From: Lobosporangium transversale
Taxonomy: Eukaryota; Mortierellomycota; Mortierellomycetes; Mortierellales; Mortierellaceae
Direction: 5' to 3'
Assembly: GCF_002105155.1 (NCBI RefSeq)
Contig: NW_019029015.1
Location: 1 to 64,000, forward strand
DNA length: 64,000 nt
The stretch's first letter is position 1, and each line of letters starts with the position of its first letter. Under the pieces are notes generated by a model that was not told the DNA's origin, did no database searches, and saw only the letters and a program-made list of their open reading frames with translations. Below, piece by piece: positions 41,698 to 53,226 of this stretch. The position numbers were made by a program, and so were the translations under genes.

Positions 41698-42549
41698 TGA
41701 GTTACTTGAAGTTGATGTGTTGTTGAAGTCGAGATCATTCCATTGGTACGATGTAAAGAAAATAAATTTTTTACGAACTTTAGTAAATAGCAAATACTAA
41801 ATACTAAAAAATTTTATTCAACAGTCAATGCGCATCTGATAAAAAAAGAGGGGACACTGTCGTTTAGGCACAGCCTCCTTTTAGAAACAAATATTAAAAA
41901 CATTTATGCTGATATATAATGTAGTTTGTCCTTCCTGTTTCAGTTTCGTCGTTGTCAATAGATTGCATAAAGCAAACAGACCTATTTGAACAAATGCACG
42001 GCTCCTATAAACTGTGCAAAAGTACATGTTGATGTATTGTACCGAATGTTCTTCTACTTTAGAGGACTTTGGGTACTAAAAAAAAAAAAAGTCGACACAA
42101 CAAATAATGGAAGGATAAGGGCAAAACTTGAATGGTGTTCGTTCGAAAGATCTTATGTTTGTCAGTTTAAGATGATGAGAAGCAATGTTTTCATCTTTTT
42201 TCTTTTTTGCTATTGTTCTTTGCTTTTTTGTTTTGTGTTTTTTTTCTTTTTCTTTTTCTTACTCTTTGTTTTTGTTTTGAAAAAAAAGTATCTCTAAAGC
42301 ACAGTAATTTTAAAAAATTAGTAGACGCGTTTTTTTTAAATAAAAAAAAAATAAAAAAAAAATAAAAAATAAAAAAAAATAAAGTAAAGACACAAACAAC
42401 GGGCACATGTACTATTTATCACTTATAAACGGTCGTTATAAGCTTATAAAAGCAAAAGAAGAAAAGTTGATCAAGTTGAATTTATGTGTATGTGTTAAAA
42501 AAAGAAAAAAAGAAAGGAAAAAAAAAAAAAAAAAAGGTTGTTCTAAAAC

Positions 42550-42594
<45 letters not shown>

Positions 42595-42867
42595 ACAAGG
42601 AAATTTTCCTTACTGTAAGAGCACATGTAGCACCAACAGTTGACTGGATGTAAACGTAAAAATGTTAATCAAAATTTTCTTTTTTTTATTATACGTTTTT
42701 TTTCTCATGACTATGAAAAAACTCTGTTGATTAATCAACAAGGGGATTGAGCCCAAATCATTAGGCTCTTAAAAGGGATTGGGCGGAACTAAGTGATAAC
42801 TTTTGATATATACGAGAGATGAGAGAGTGAGAAAAAAAAACTAAGCCGAGGTCCTGCGGCCTTGAAT
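41698..42867. other. Spacer with low-complexity sequence
   Basis: No gene seen. Contains T/A runs at 42080-42380, a mixed A-rich tract at 42497-42535 and an ATT trinucleotide array at 42549-42593. Confidence 0.5.
42549..42593. repeat. ATT microsatellite
   Basis: About fifteen consecutive ATT units. Confidence 0.9.
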
Positions 42868-43320
42868 TTAAGGGCAGTTCTGGGCGGTGACGGTGGCTTG
42901 CTGGCAGAAGAGGACGTGACCGTTGCCGTTGGTAGCGGAGACCTGGAGGACGACGGGGATACCAGTGGGGGCAGTGGACTTTACCAAGATGCAGGCCTTG
43001 ACCGAGGTAACGCTGGTGGCAACGGGGCAAGGGGTGCCATTGGCAGCCAAGACAGTGCAGAGGTCGTGAGCATCGGTGTAGACGATGCGGTTGAGGTACT
43101 TGCCAACGATGTTCAACTTGGCACCCTGGGTAACAGGGGCAGAGAGGGATCCGGTAACGGTGGCGCAAACCTCCTTACCAACGCAGAGAGGGTAAGGGTT
43201 GAGGACAAGGCTAGAGACGGTCATGTCAGTGGCACCAGTAGCGCAGTTGGTGAATTGGGGCGACTGAGCCGAGGCAACAGCGGCGAGGAGGAGGGCAGAG
43301 ACGGCAGAGATGAACTTCAT
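42868..43320 (-). CDS. Small secreted ML-domain (MD-2/NPC2-related) lipid-binding protein
   Basis: 150 aa, intronless. The signal peptide MKFISAVSALLLAAVASAQS is clear. The mature part has the ML-domain layout: an N-terminal Cys (FTNCATG), VSSLVLNPYPLCVGKEVCAT, a Gly-rich strand region, and paired Cys residues (LCTVL, PCPVA, KACILV, LFCQQ, QNCP) for disulfides; its length is typical of fungal NPC2/PG-PI-transfer-like proteins. These bind sterols or phospholipids in secretory or vacuolar compartments. Codon use is strikingly GC-rich at third positions compared with neighbouring genes, suggesting high expression. A TATAAAAG box lies about 100 bp upstream. Confidence 0.82.
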   Translation of the reverse strand: MKFISAVSALLLAAVASAQSPQFTNCATGATDMTVSSLVLNPYPLCVGKEVCATVTGSLSAPVTQGAKLNIVGKYLNRIVYTDAHDLCTVLAANGTPCPVATSVTSVKACILVKSTAPTGIPVVLQVSATNGNGHVLFCQQATVTAQNCP

Positions 43321-43418
43321 GTTGAAAGGTTTTTTTTTTGTTGGAGTGGTTGTTGTTGAGATTGCTTGGATTGGAGAGTTGAGGAGTGAAGAACAAAAAA
43401 GGGGATGAAAGTGATCTG

Positions 43419-43426
43419 CTTTTATA
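43419..43426 (-). promoter_or_regulatory. TATA box of the ML-domain gene
   Basis: TATAAAAG on the minus strand, about 100 bp before the ATG at 43320, preceded by GATTTCG. Spacing and sequence fit a strong fungal core promoter. Confidence 0.55.
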
Positions 43427-44063
43427 CGAAATCAGGAATAAGAAGGAGCCGTTGAGAATGAAGTTCTACTAATGCGCTCATGCGCTAGAGGTAGTTGTTG
43501 TGAATTGTACAGGTTGGTGGCACACAAAATAATTGTCCTTACATGTGCTTGTGTTATAGGTATAATGGGCGCAGGATAGAGTGTGTGCACATATCCTCTA
43601 TACACGGTATAGTACAAGGTACAGGAACACAAACAAACAATTAAAGAAAACAATAATAAAAAAACAAACAGCGACATGTGGCGTCAGTCTTCAATAGACG
43701 GACAAGCATGCAACGATTCTTACATCCATTAAACAAAAACGCTGCAACACGTACAAACATCTACGCTTACAGTTCTACGGTTCGGCCTGATTGAGACCTA
43801 ACAAAGTTCGTGCTCACCTGTATCCATTTGATAAGAATTGGAAGACAAAAGAATGGGATGAAAGAAGTGAGACTGAGACGCGTGTGTAATGAAGTATGCT
43901 AGCCTGAAAGACATTCTATTAGAAGATTTAGTCCTCTTCACATAGTGAAGACTTCACCCTTGAGATGGTCTGGATTAGTATAAAAGACTCGAATGACATG
44001 GCTATAATCTACTCTTTACATGAGTTTGAATGGAAGAAAATGAAGTCTACTCTCCACAGAAAT

Positions 44064-44122
44064 AAAATAATAAATAAAAATAAAAATAAAAATAAAAATA
44101 AAAATAAAAATAAAAAAAATAA
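44064..44122. repeat. AAAAT microsatellite
   Basis: About nine AAAAT units followed by a longer A-run. Confidence 0.9.
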
Positions 44123-45564
44123 AAAAAAAAAAGCACCAACATCAACAACGAGTCAGGAGAGTGGCAGAAGGAAACAAGACTTTTGGTTAATGGATTACAA
44201 ATGAGTTATCGTCTTTCAGGGCCTAGATCGCAATGGAATGAAAACAGAATGTCTGAAAAACAAAAGAACATTGGTGATGACGCGCGAATATCCGAGGTGC
44301 ACCCTAGGATGGATGTGCTGCTATGTTTTCTTGTTTCCCACAACATCAGCAGGGCCAAAGGAGGGGTGTAGGAAATGCCGCTGAGACATAGTTTGTCATA
44401 CGATTTTGAAGGAATTGCTCTTGTCAGTAAATGTTTTTTTGTGTTTGCGTATGTCATGTTGTGCTATATTAACTTGTGGTTGTGTTATGTTGCTTTGTAT
44501 ATGTAAAGAAAGGGAGAGAAGAAATTAAAGTTGAGACGAAAAATGAACGCGCTTTGGGGACTTTCTGTAATAAAATTGTCTACTGTTGGCGAAGGAGAAA
44601 GTAAAAGGCGAAGGCCATTGTGATGAAACCCTCTTTCAAGAACATAAACACATTCGCGTAAGCAGGTATGCACGATGGCCATAAGGAAGCGGGAACATGT
44701 CAACAAAAAACGCCCGAAAATCAGGAATGCTCATTGCTCTCTTTTTTTTGCCTTCAAAACTTGTGAGTAAACTATAACTCCTCCACACACCTAGTGAAGG
44801 TCGATTGTAATGTATGCGCTTCCCATCCTCTCTTTTCTAATACAAGCGAGTTATGAGGTTTCTTATTATTATTGTTTCCACTATCAATCAAAAGTACTGT
44901 AGTAAAAGCAAACTCTTATCGTATGGGCTATAGTCAAACCCAGTGGAGACGATTAAAATATGAAAAAAGGGTTACATGTACAGAATACATTGGGTTAGAG
45001 TTATTAATGGAGTTAGTAATGAAATCGACGGCGCTTCACTGAAACTTTGAGTACGCACCAATGCCCTCTCTCTTTCTGTTTATTCATGGGTCCTTCTATA
45101 CCGATGTTATCCAAAATATATGGCTCTGTCTTTTTTGCTTTTGTTTGTTTGTTTGTTTGTTTGTTATTGGCTGGGTATATTTTCGCCTTCTCCCACATTG
45201 CATGAGCATGCAAAAAGTGGAGGATCTTGTGGAGGAGCAAGGATTCCCTCTGTTCTTCATAACGTTTGTGTTACAGTGCACAAACATCCTTTTTTTTTTT
45301 TTTCTATTATTCTTGTGACGGATTCCCATCCTTGGATATCCATCCCCAAATGGGTTCATTCATTAGAGCATCTGTTTTGTTCTTTTTTTTTTTTTTTTTT
45401 TACAAGCACCTGATGTTTCCTTGTAAATATGCTTACAATTATTTATTTATTAGTTGCTTCTTTATTTTATTTTTTTTCGTTGTAACATTTTATACGTATT
45501 TAGACAGGACTAAACATACAATTACTAGAGAGCATAACAGCCAATCTGACACCCTGACAACAGC

Positions 45565-45615
<51 letters not shown>

Positions 45616-47429
45616 ATGGAATATGAGAGAACAATACAAAATAAACCAAAACAAAAAAGATTACGTGGTGTGTATAGGAAATTTACTGTTGTTGCACCAA
45701 TGAGCAGAAAATATTAAGCAAGTCGAAATAAACAACGCTTCTAGTGTAAGTCATGACAAATATAAATGTAATCTCACAGTTAAACAAAAAAGAATGGCTA
45801 TGATCATTGTTCTACTATGTCTTCTTGGTAAACATGCCCACAAACAATTCGATATCCTTCACATGCTATCCAGGATATATGCTCCCTGCAAACGTTCAGG
45901 AAAGAAGAGCAGGCTGTGCCATCGGAGGGAAAGCACTTGTTTTCAATATTTATCCTTCAGGGTTGTTGTTTTGTGTGAGGTTCAGTTTGATGCATGACTA
46001 AGAGCTGTAGAGGTGCGTAGAAAACTCTAGAGGCTCAGCACAATACATGGTGGCCTTCGAGTTTGAAAGCCTTGGATGGAGTATTGCCTAGGAGTATATC
46101 TCAAAAAAAGGAAAAAACGACGCGTCTCAAAAAACAAAACAAAAATTCCTGGGACCCCCCCTCCCCAAAAAAAAATATTAATCCTAAACACCTTTCTCTA
46201 TTTCTCAGAGCTGTATGGCCTATTTTTTTTTTTTTTTTTGGATATGCTTCAAGGATCTCATCATATGCTACTCGGGATGATACTCCTATTTATTCAGTCG
46301 ATCAGACCTTTTTTTTGTACATTAAAAGAGTAAGAAATAGAATATGCTAGAAAAATTGCTACATCTAATATAAAATCCCAAAAAGGCGATCTTTTATAAT
46401 CATCAAAAAAAAAAAGAGAAGTTTGCAAGTATATACTTCGAGAGCAATTGCTGTAAGGTGCACATGCAAAGGTTAGAGATTTGACGCAGGACCAAACGAA
46501 GGAGAATTCGTCCATTTAAACGTGGGGAGATGGGCAGGGCTGAGGACACATGCTCATCAACTTGGAGGCTCACACTTCTTACTGTGGCGTCGCACAGTTG
46601 AGGAGGCTCTTTGAGTACAAATGATGTCGAATAAAAAAAACGACATGGATGAATTATCGAATCAGTCATGAAATAGACTCCATCATCGTTCGTTTATTGA
46701 TTAAAGAATATATGAATAAAAATGGTTGACAATGTTGCTGTAGGTTAGAGCTATCCCTTGATCCGTTACAAGTCAAAGATTCATGGGCCAAGGATTGGGT
46801 GCATCCCATTGCTGCAAAGCATGCAGCATCTGACAACGAATTTTGTCGTTGCATGAGGGTGTACGTACGTTGTTCAGTAAATCTCAGCCTAATAAACTGT
46901 GTTAAAGAAAATATGAATATCGACATATTATTTTACACCTCCATACTGCTTGTTAATGTATGTAGTGTTACGGCCTTTATTATGATTAGTATTGTTGAAT
47001 GAATTAGTACGCTGGGTATTTCCTGCAAGGGGAGTGATCAGACATCGGAGGATCAGAAAAGTAACGACGCTATTGACGCTTGCTACCATCAGCCAGTCAT
47101 TTATTTGAGACACTTTTTGATACCCAGACTATATCGATGACCAAATCAATCGAGTATATCTAATAATGGCTCACAGCTATCAGTTGTTGTTTTTTTTTTT
47201 TTTTTTTTTTATAACTATCCATGTTTAATGACGTGTGCTTAGACGTTTCGGCCGAGAGGATATTTTTGTGGTAGGCGTCTGAACGAGGAGGTTATTATCA
47301 GATGTCGACGACAGTACTCGTGGAATTGAAGTTGATTTATGTGACTCAATTAGAACGATGTTAGGTCGTTTCGCCTTGAGGTATATAGTTGCATTACATA
47401 AACAACTCTCAGATATGGAGCGGCTATAG

Positions 47430-47450
47430 ATATACAGGGGCCCTGTATAT
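47430..47450. repeat. Perfect 10-bp-arm palindrome
   Basis: ATATACAGGG, one central G, then CCCTGTATAT. It could be a binding site for a dimeric factor or a chance hairpin. Confidence 0.7.
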
Positions 47451-48590
47451 AGGCCTATTCCTCCAGAAGTATGTAAGATACTGGCTTCAATGATGCGGCT
47501 AATGTTTATTTCATGTATTTAAGTATTCTAGCATTGGGATTTTCCTCAAGCCGTGGCCCTTAGTTCAGTGGCGCCAATACTTCAACCATCAACGAGGACA
47601 AATCATTGCTCTCAAAGAATGCTTTCGGTATACTCATCACGCTCTCATGGAAATCTACAATTGCCACCAAGAAATGATCGCCAATGTAATGCCTTTATCG
47701 TAGCTTGCGTGCATTCTCGCTTAGCAAGGCTTACTACTGATACTTTGTACGGCCTTTTCGAACATTCTGAGACGTCTTGATACGCCATGGCAATCTCTTA
47801 TACATCTTTTAGGTATACTAAACTAGCATTTTATTTACGATTCTTGCCGAGCTCCAGAGCGTTGTCCTCTATGAATTTGCTATGTCAGCCAAAGGTTCAG
47901 TGAAGTAATTCTGTTTGGGTTTAAGTAATCAAGCGAATTTCAGGGTCTCTTGGTTATTGAATTAACATCAGAGCACGGTCAAAATGAAGTATTTGAATTT
48001 TGTGACAAATACTGGCAACGTCGGGTGTTGGTGAATCAGAGGACAGTGATCCAAGCCATACTCTGGTCTCCGTGGCGCTCAGTCTCTCTTCTCGGGCGAT
48101 GCGAAAGGGGGATACCCATAAGAATTGTTTATGACTTTTATTAATGGTTCCAGTAGTAATTGGCAGTGTAAGCTAATACATTATTCTAATGTATCACTCA
48201 AATGTCATCTCTATTATTGTTTGTAGCCTCTCAAAATACTCCCGACCATTAAACATATGCACCGTACGATCCCTCCAAGGAATTCCTTGGGCAACTGGAG
48301 GAAGAACGACATAATTCTGATTCTGTTGTCGGAAGGCAAGGCATGCTTTATTATTCGTTAATGATTACGCAGAAGTCTCTGAAAAGCGCACGGTAGTCGA
48401 GCAGAATGGCACAGTTCAAACATGCATTGGTGCGCATCAGAGGATTTCTCCTGGTATTGTTTGGACTTCACCTTCCACATCCCTTCGGCCAGCGCACATG
48501 CTAAAGAGCACACATGCATCCCATCTCTATTAGATAAGCTCAGGGCAATACGTGGAGGTTAATTGCTTGTCCTTCATCGTTGAAAAATAT

Positions 48591-48815
48591 TTTCAGATAG
48601 ATTGTAAACAGTAAAAAAAGTAAGTGAGAATAAGATGTGGGTCCACACACCACACCCATGGAGTATTTATTCATTTTCTGGTAGAGGGACTTGTACCAGG
48701 TAACTATGTATCTATCTATAAGACAGTATGGGTTCTCATGTCAAAGATTTGTCGCATCTTAGTGTGACGCGTTATTGCCACTAGTTTCTACTGCTAGTTT
48801 TTTTTATCGTACTAT
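48591..48815 (-). repeat. LTR-like repeat R2, copy B (inverted)
   Basis: Reverse complement of copies A and C over almost the whole length (starts TGAAAAATATTTTC on plus; contains AATAAGATGTGGGTCCACAC and GTAGAGGGACTTGTACCAGG). It faces copy C 600 bp away. Confidence 0.75.
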
Positions 48816-49401
48816 TTCAGTTGAAATTTCTCTAGTGTGTTTTTTAAGATCTTTCCTAGTTTTTTAGCCGGACCATTATTATATTGCATATTGAAATATG
48901 CAACAATCGTTTAAAAAAAATAAAAATGAGAAAGAGAAGTCATTAAAGTAGAGTATTCCCTACCGCCTGTGAGGTATCGAATGAGCGACAGTGAGCATTA
49001 CTAGATGTGCCTCTGACCCGTGGCTGAAAGCCCGTATCCGTATGAATGCATAAACATCCCACTCTCACAGGCACAGTAAGTGCAATAAACCAAAGTAATT
49101 ACATGTAAAATAAATGTACTGATGCGCGGCATGCCTTTAATGTTTTCCTAGCATGTGCTGACGTAGTTGCTTACTTTTTAAAGAAAGAAGGATGACCAGT
49201 GAGAGACCTCGCAATGTCATCTACCACTGGAGCCTTGCAGGTTCTTTATTGCATTCAACTAGCGCGAGCCGTTTACAATTAGGATACAGCGCTGTCAGTG
49301 GTAAAGCACAGCTAACTAAGCTGAAGGAAGTAATTGTCTGTGTTGCAAATTTCACAGTATGCAATATAATGATGGCCTGGCTAGGGAAATTCCCAATCAA
49401 A
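48816..49401. other. Spacer between inverted R2 copies
   Basis: No gene seen; a short open frame at 49192-49437 has no recognisable feature. Confidence 0.4.
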
Positions 49402-49651
49402 ATTAATACGCTAAAAAAAATTAGCAGTAGAAATTAGTGTCGATAACGCGTCGCACAAAGACGCGATAAATCTTTGACATGTGGGTTTTTGAATGAAACC
49501 CATGTTGTCTTATAGATAGATACGTAGTTGCCTGGTACAAGCCCCTTCTACCAGAAAATGAATAAGTACCCCATAGGTGTGGTGTGTGGACCCACATCTT
49601 ATTCTCACTTACTTTTTCTACTGTTACTATCTATCCGCAAAATATTTTTCA
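49402..49651 (+). repeat. LTR-like repeat R2, copy C (5' of gag)
   Basis: About 250 bp, ends in CA (AAAATATTTTTCA), and is followed 64 bp later by the start of a gag gene in the same orientation. This is the position of a 5' LTR. It shares blocks with 28102-28340. Confidence 0.75.
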
Positions 49652-49715
49652 TTTTTTTTAAAGTGAAGGTTTGAACACATTTCCACATCCATTCCATAAA
49701 AGACACTCTTTCATA

Positions 49716-50950
49716 ATGAACCCCAACATTGCATCTGATAACCTCAAAACCGTTCTTATTGGTACTCATGCCAATAACGATGTCCCTCCTGCTACCCCTG
49801 TTGACCTGCAAGATGTTCCGCTCAACTCGTCTACTATTCCCCAAAGAGAACATTTTCAAGATATAGATATTGATGTTGTAACGGAGGACCCTCTCTCCAC
49901 GTTCGCGAATACTCGAAGCAACGAACAAATCTTAAAGGACATGAATGAAAAGCGTCGTGAGTTAATTACTCGAAAAGCTTACCTGGCCCGTCTGGTTGCT
50001 CAACAAGGTTCAGAAACTGTCGATGGAAACATCGAAGAAACTCTAAAAACGTAACCCAAGAACTTAGAGCGCTTGAGAGGAGAGCCGAAGACTTCCTGAA
50101 TTCCGTGCAAGAGGTGGAGTCACTGGCAACCCCACTCCATCTAAAAGTCAAAGAACTTACTGAGGACCAAAAGACTTAAGAAAAATGTGCACTGACCGAA
50201 CAAGAAAGGACGTCTCAATTTTACAAACTCTTGGAAAAAGGACGTGGTGCACATGAGACGTACCATCAATTCGCTATGCGACTTGATAGGGATGTCCGTG
50301 TTTATGGAGTTCGTGATGATAACGACATGGTCATCTCGATGCTCCAGGCAACCATGAATAACCATACATTGCACATCATGATGGCAATGCTACAAAATTA
50401 CAAAAAGCAATACATCACATCATTCACCCACATATCGGACTTCATAAAAATTTTGGGTGATCTCCAGGGTCCACGAAACCTAACAACACCGGTGTTCTCT
50501 GATGCAACCGAGGAAAAACCTCGTCAGACCGGTTCCATGAGGTATGCTCGAAATAAATCAAGGCATAATCCCATGAACAAACCCGCCCCAAGTGATGAAT
50601 CGAACAACAAACGATTCTTTGACTGTCAGCAGTGTGGAAGAAACACTACACACAACACAAAAGGGCATAAACAATGCTCTAAATGCAAAACAAGAGGTCA
50701 CGTAGCCTCAGAATGTACACGAAGAACTGGTGAGTGTCCCAATCAACCTGCAATCAGCTCGTTGGCAATCAAAGCCCCTAGCTTACATAATGAACCATGG
50801 CCATGTTTTTCCTTTTCTTCGCAGCTAACATTCGGAACGAGCCTTGTAATGAAAAACAAAAATCAGTACAATATTAAAAGCATACCTAAATCATTTAATA
50901 AACTATTTGCGTTATCTAAATGTGTAAATATTTACGCCAGACCGTCATGA
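49716..50950 (+). pseudogene. Broken gag gene of an LTR retrotransposon, CCHC knuckle
   Basis: Starts at the ATG giving MNPNIASDN. Residues about 80-100 form a charged helix (MNEKRRELITRKAYLARLVA). The frame breaks near 50040, continues in another frame (ALERRAEDFLNSVQEVESLA), meets a TAA at 50177, and is open again through HIMMAMLQNYKKQYITSF to 50950. Near the end, CQQCGRNTTHNTKGHKQC and a standard CCHC knuckle CSKCKTRGHVASEC identify a nucleocapsid-like region. No protease, reverse transcriptase or integrase follows, so the element is truncated as well as mutated. Confidence 0.75.
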
Positions 50951-51593
50951 TATCCCCAAGATGTTGTTTGGTACTCAATCGAGGATTGCTATGGAAACAA
51001 TAGACGCAGAAGAACTACTATTGCATGATCAATATATCACCTCTGAGCTACGCCGGTCATTGTACTCTATCATATCGCAATTTCATCTTTATCAATGTCG
51101 AATGCCACTCTGAATAATGATACCCATACCTAGGCTCGTCACCCATACATACCTTGGCCAAGCATCTGCAAGAGCAAGCCATCCAATTGCCTTTTTAGGC
51201 ACGGCTGCCCTGCAGCACGTGTGCACACACATGCGCTTCGTCCGCAGGAGCCTACCTCTTTTATGTATGCGTTTCTAAAATATGTATGGGTGAATGTGCA
51301 ATATGTGCAACAATATGTGCAATGTAATTTGCTCTGAACTATTATTACCATGCAAAAACGCTCTGTGCAATGAATGACAAGGCGTGTCTTTTTGGGTACA
51401 CTTCTCGGGGAGAGAGAAGGGTGACAGGGTTCCCCCTGTTCCGCCTTCGCCTCTTTTATCTCTCTCTCTCTCTCTCTCTCTCAATCTTTTTTTTTTTTTT
51501 TTTTTTTTTTGTCTCTTCTTCTTTCACAATTCCACATTTCGCCATTACCATTTACCTTTTACTTAAAGCCCCTTACATCATAATTATTCAGAC
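50951..51593. other. Spacer and promoter of the coiled-coil gene
   Basis: No gene seen. Contains a CT dinucleotide run (51460-51482) and a T-run (51487-51510) about 100 bp before the next ATG. Confidence 0.45.
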
Positions 51594-51675
51594 ATGAGTG
51601 CAGAGGATCAGACCGCTCCAGAGACCCAGGTATTCTAACTAGCACAGAAGCATTCTTTCTTTCTTTTCTTTTTTC

Positions 51676-51708
<33 letters not shown>

Positions 51709-52867
51709 GAAAAAAAAAGAAAAAAGACGCAAGAACAGGTTGAGCGAGAGCAGAGTAGTCAACAGGCTTCTGTTCGATGGAGAATTGATGACGAGTAATA
51801 ACACGAAACCTATACGTTTTTTTTTTTTTTTTTTTCGTCTAGAAGATCGAACACGATGCAACTGTTGATAAGCTTGAGATCAATTTACAGGGTTTAAACA
51901 TTCTCGAAAAGACTGATCTTGCTGCAGAACTAGAAACCGTAAAGGATCGTTTGGAAGCTATTGAAAAGTATATATATACACAGAAGTTTTTTTTTGAAGG
52001 AAAAAAAAAAAGAAGCATTACACATTAGCTTACTTTTTTTTTTTCATATTGAATTTAGGGAGGAACGAATTGGTGCTGATCCTGAAAAAGTTGCCCTCGA
52101 GGAGGTAAAAAAAAAAAAAAAAAAAAGTTTATTAATTGGTACACCAAAAAAAAGGAGTAATTTCTTTATTCACTCATACCCTCTTTCGAACAACCAAACA
52201 GCTTCAAAAATCAACCGAGGAATTGATCTCGATCCGCAAGCAATTGAGCGAGAAGCAGGCAGAATTGGATGCACTAGATGAATCAGACAACGATCGGTAA
52301 CTACCGAGAATATGAATAGCCTTTTTAATTTTTTATTTTTATACATCCTCAGTCTCCGCATTCCTGCTATATCTAAACGTTACAAGTATCATTGTAATTA
52401 TTATTATCTATCATTTTGTCCTTTTAGATCCGATGTTTCGGCCGAAGTAGAGCGCTTGAAAAAAGAGGTGGACGAAAAAGAACACCATTGGAATGCTACA
52501 AAGGAAGTTTGGCGTCGTGAGTTTGGCCCAATCGTAGACAGTAACTCTTCATTGAGTACTGGAATCAATGGTAAACTATTTTATTTTTTATTTTTTTTAT
52601 TTTTTTATTTGATTAGAGAGAAGAGAGAAGGATAGCTTATTCCGTTTTCAACTTGTTTTTACTCATAATCTAATTCTTTCCTTTCAATATTCTCTAGCTG
52701 CCAATCAACATGACATCAAAAGGCTTCAGGAGCAGATCGCAAGTCTTCAGAAGCAGCTGGATGAAGTTTCATTGCGTAGAAAGCAAATGGTTGCTGATGC
52801 AGAAGAACAGCATCGGAGATTAGTTGAGCAGGATGACTCCATAGATGATAATAAGAATGAAGAGTAA
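51594..52867 (+). CDS. Coiled-coil protein of unknown function
   Basis: Model: exons 51594-51629, 51843-51967, 52059-52104, 52202-52296, 52428-52570 and 52698-52867 (204 aa; phases 0, 2, 0, 2, 1). Almost the whole product is predicted coiled coil (DKLEINLQGLNILEKTDLAA; STEELISIRKQLSEKQAELD; AEVERLKKEVDEKEHHW; IKRLQEQIASLQKQLDEV), with a short EVWRREFGPIV segment between. No family is recognised. Inside the first intron, 51727-51798 reads as a protein-like frame (TQEQVEREQSSQQASVRWRI) with a GTAATA donor, but its phase does not fit the next exon, so it is left out; an alternative isoform is possible. Confidence 0.65.
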
Positions 52868-53026
52868 AAAAACTGGTTGTCACAGGAAGCTTTTTACTTT
52901 TTTTATTTATACAAACATTATTATTTTATTATTAAATCCAACAGACTTTTTGACAGACAATTCGATGTGATCTCGTGGTGTGTTGACTGGCTGCCATGAG
53001 TGTATTGCTATCAATGCTTCAATGCT

Positions 53027-53118
53027 TTAACGATAACGACCTGCTCCTCCAATTGGCGGTGGAGGCGGGTTTCTTCCCCCTGATAATGATGAAAAATCCA
53101 GAGGGATTGCTTTTTTAT

Positions 53119-53149
<31 letters not shown>

Positions 53150-53193
53150 TTAGTAAAAAATGTATCTTTTTGCCAGAGACTTGTGCATTTTTT

Positions 53194-53226
<33 letters not shown>

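Larger units (their letters stand above)
43427..48590. other. Long gene-poor region
   Basis: About 5 kb with no supported gene. It has many homopolymer tracts (for example 45563-45614, a T18-A30 junction), an AAAAT array at 44064-44122, TTTG repeats at 45142-45164 and a 21-bp palindrome at 47430-47450. A few protein-like fragments occur (for example STRGIEVDLCDSIRTMLGRF near 47310-47370 and YMLPANVQERRAGCAIGGKA near 45869-45930) but they are short and isolated. Confidence 0.5.
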
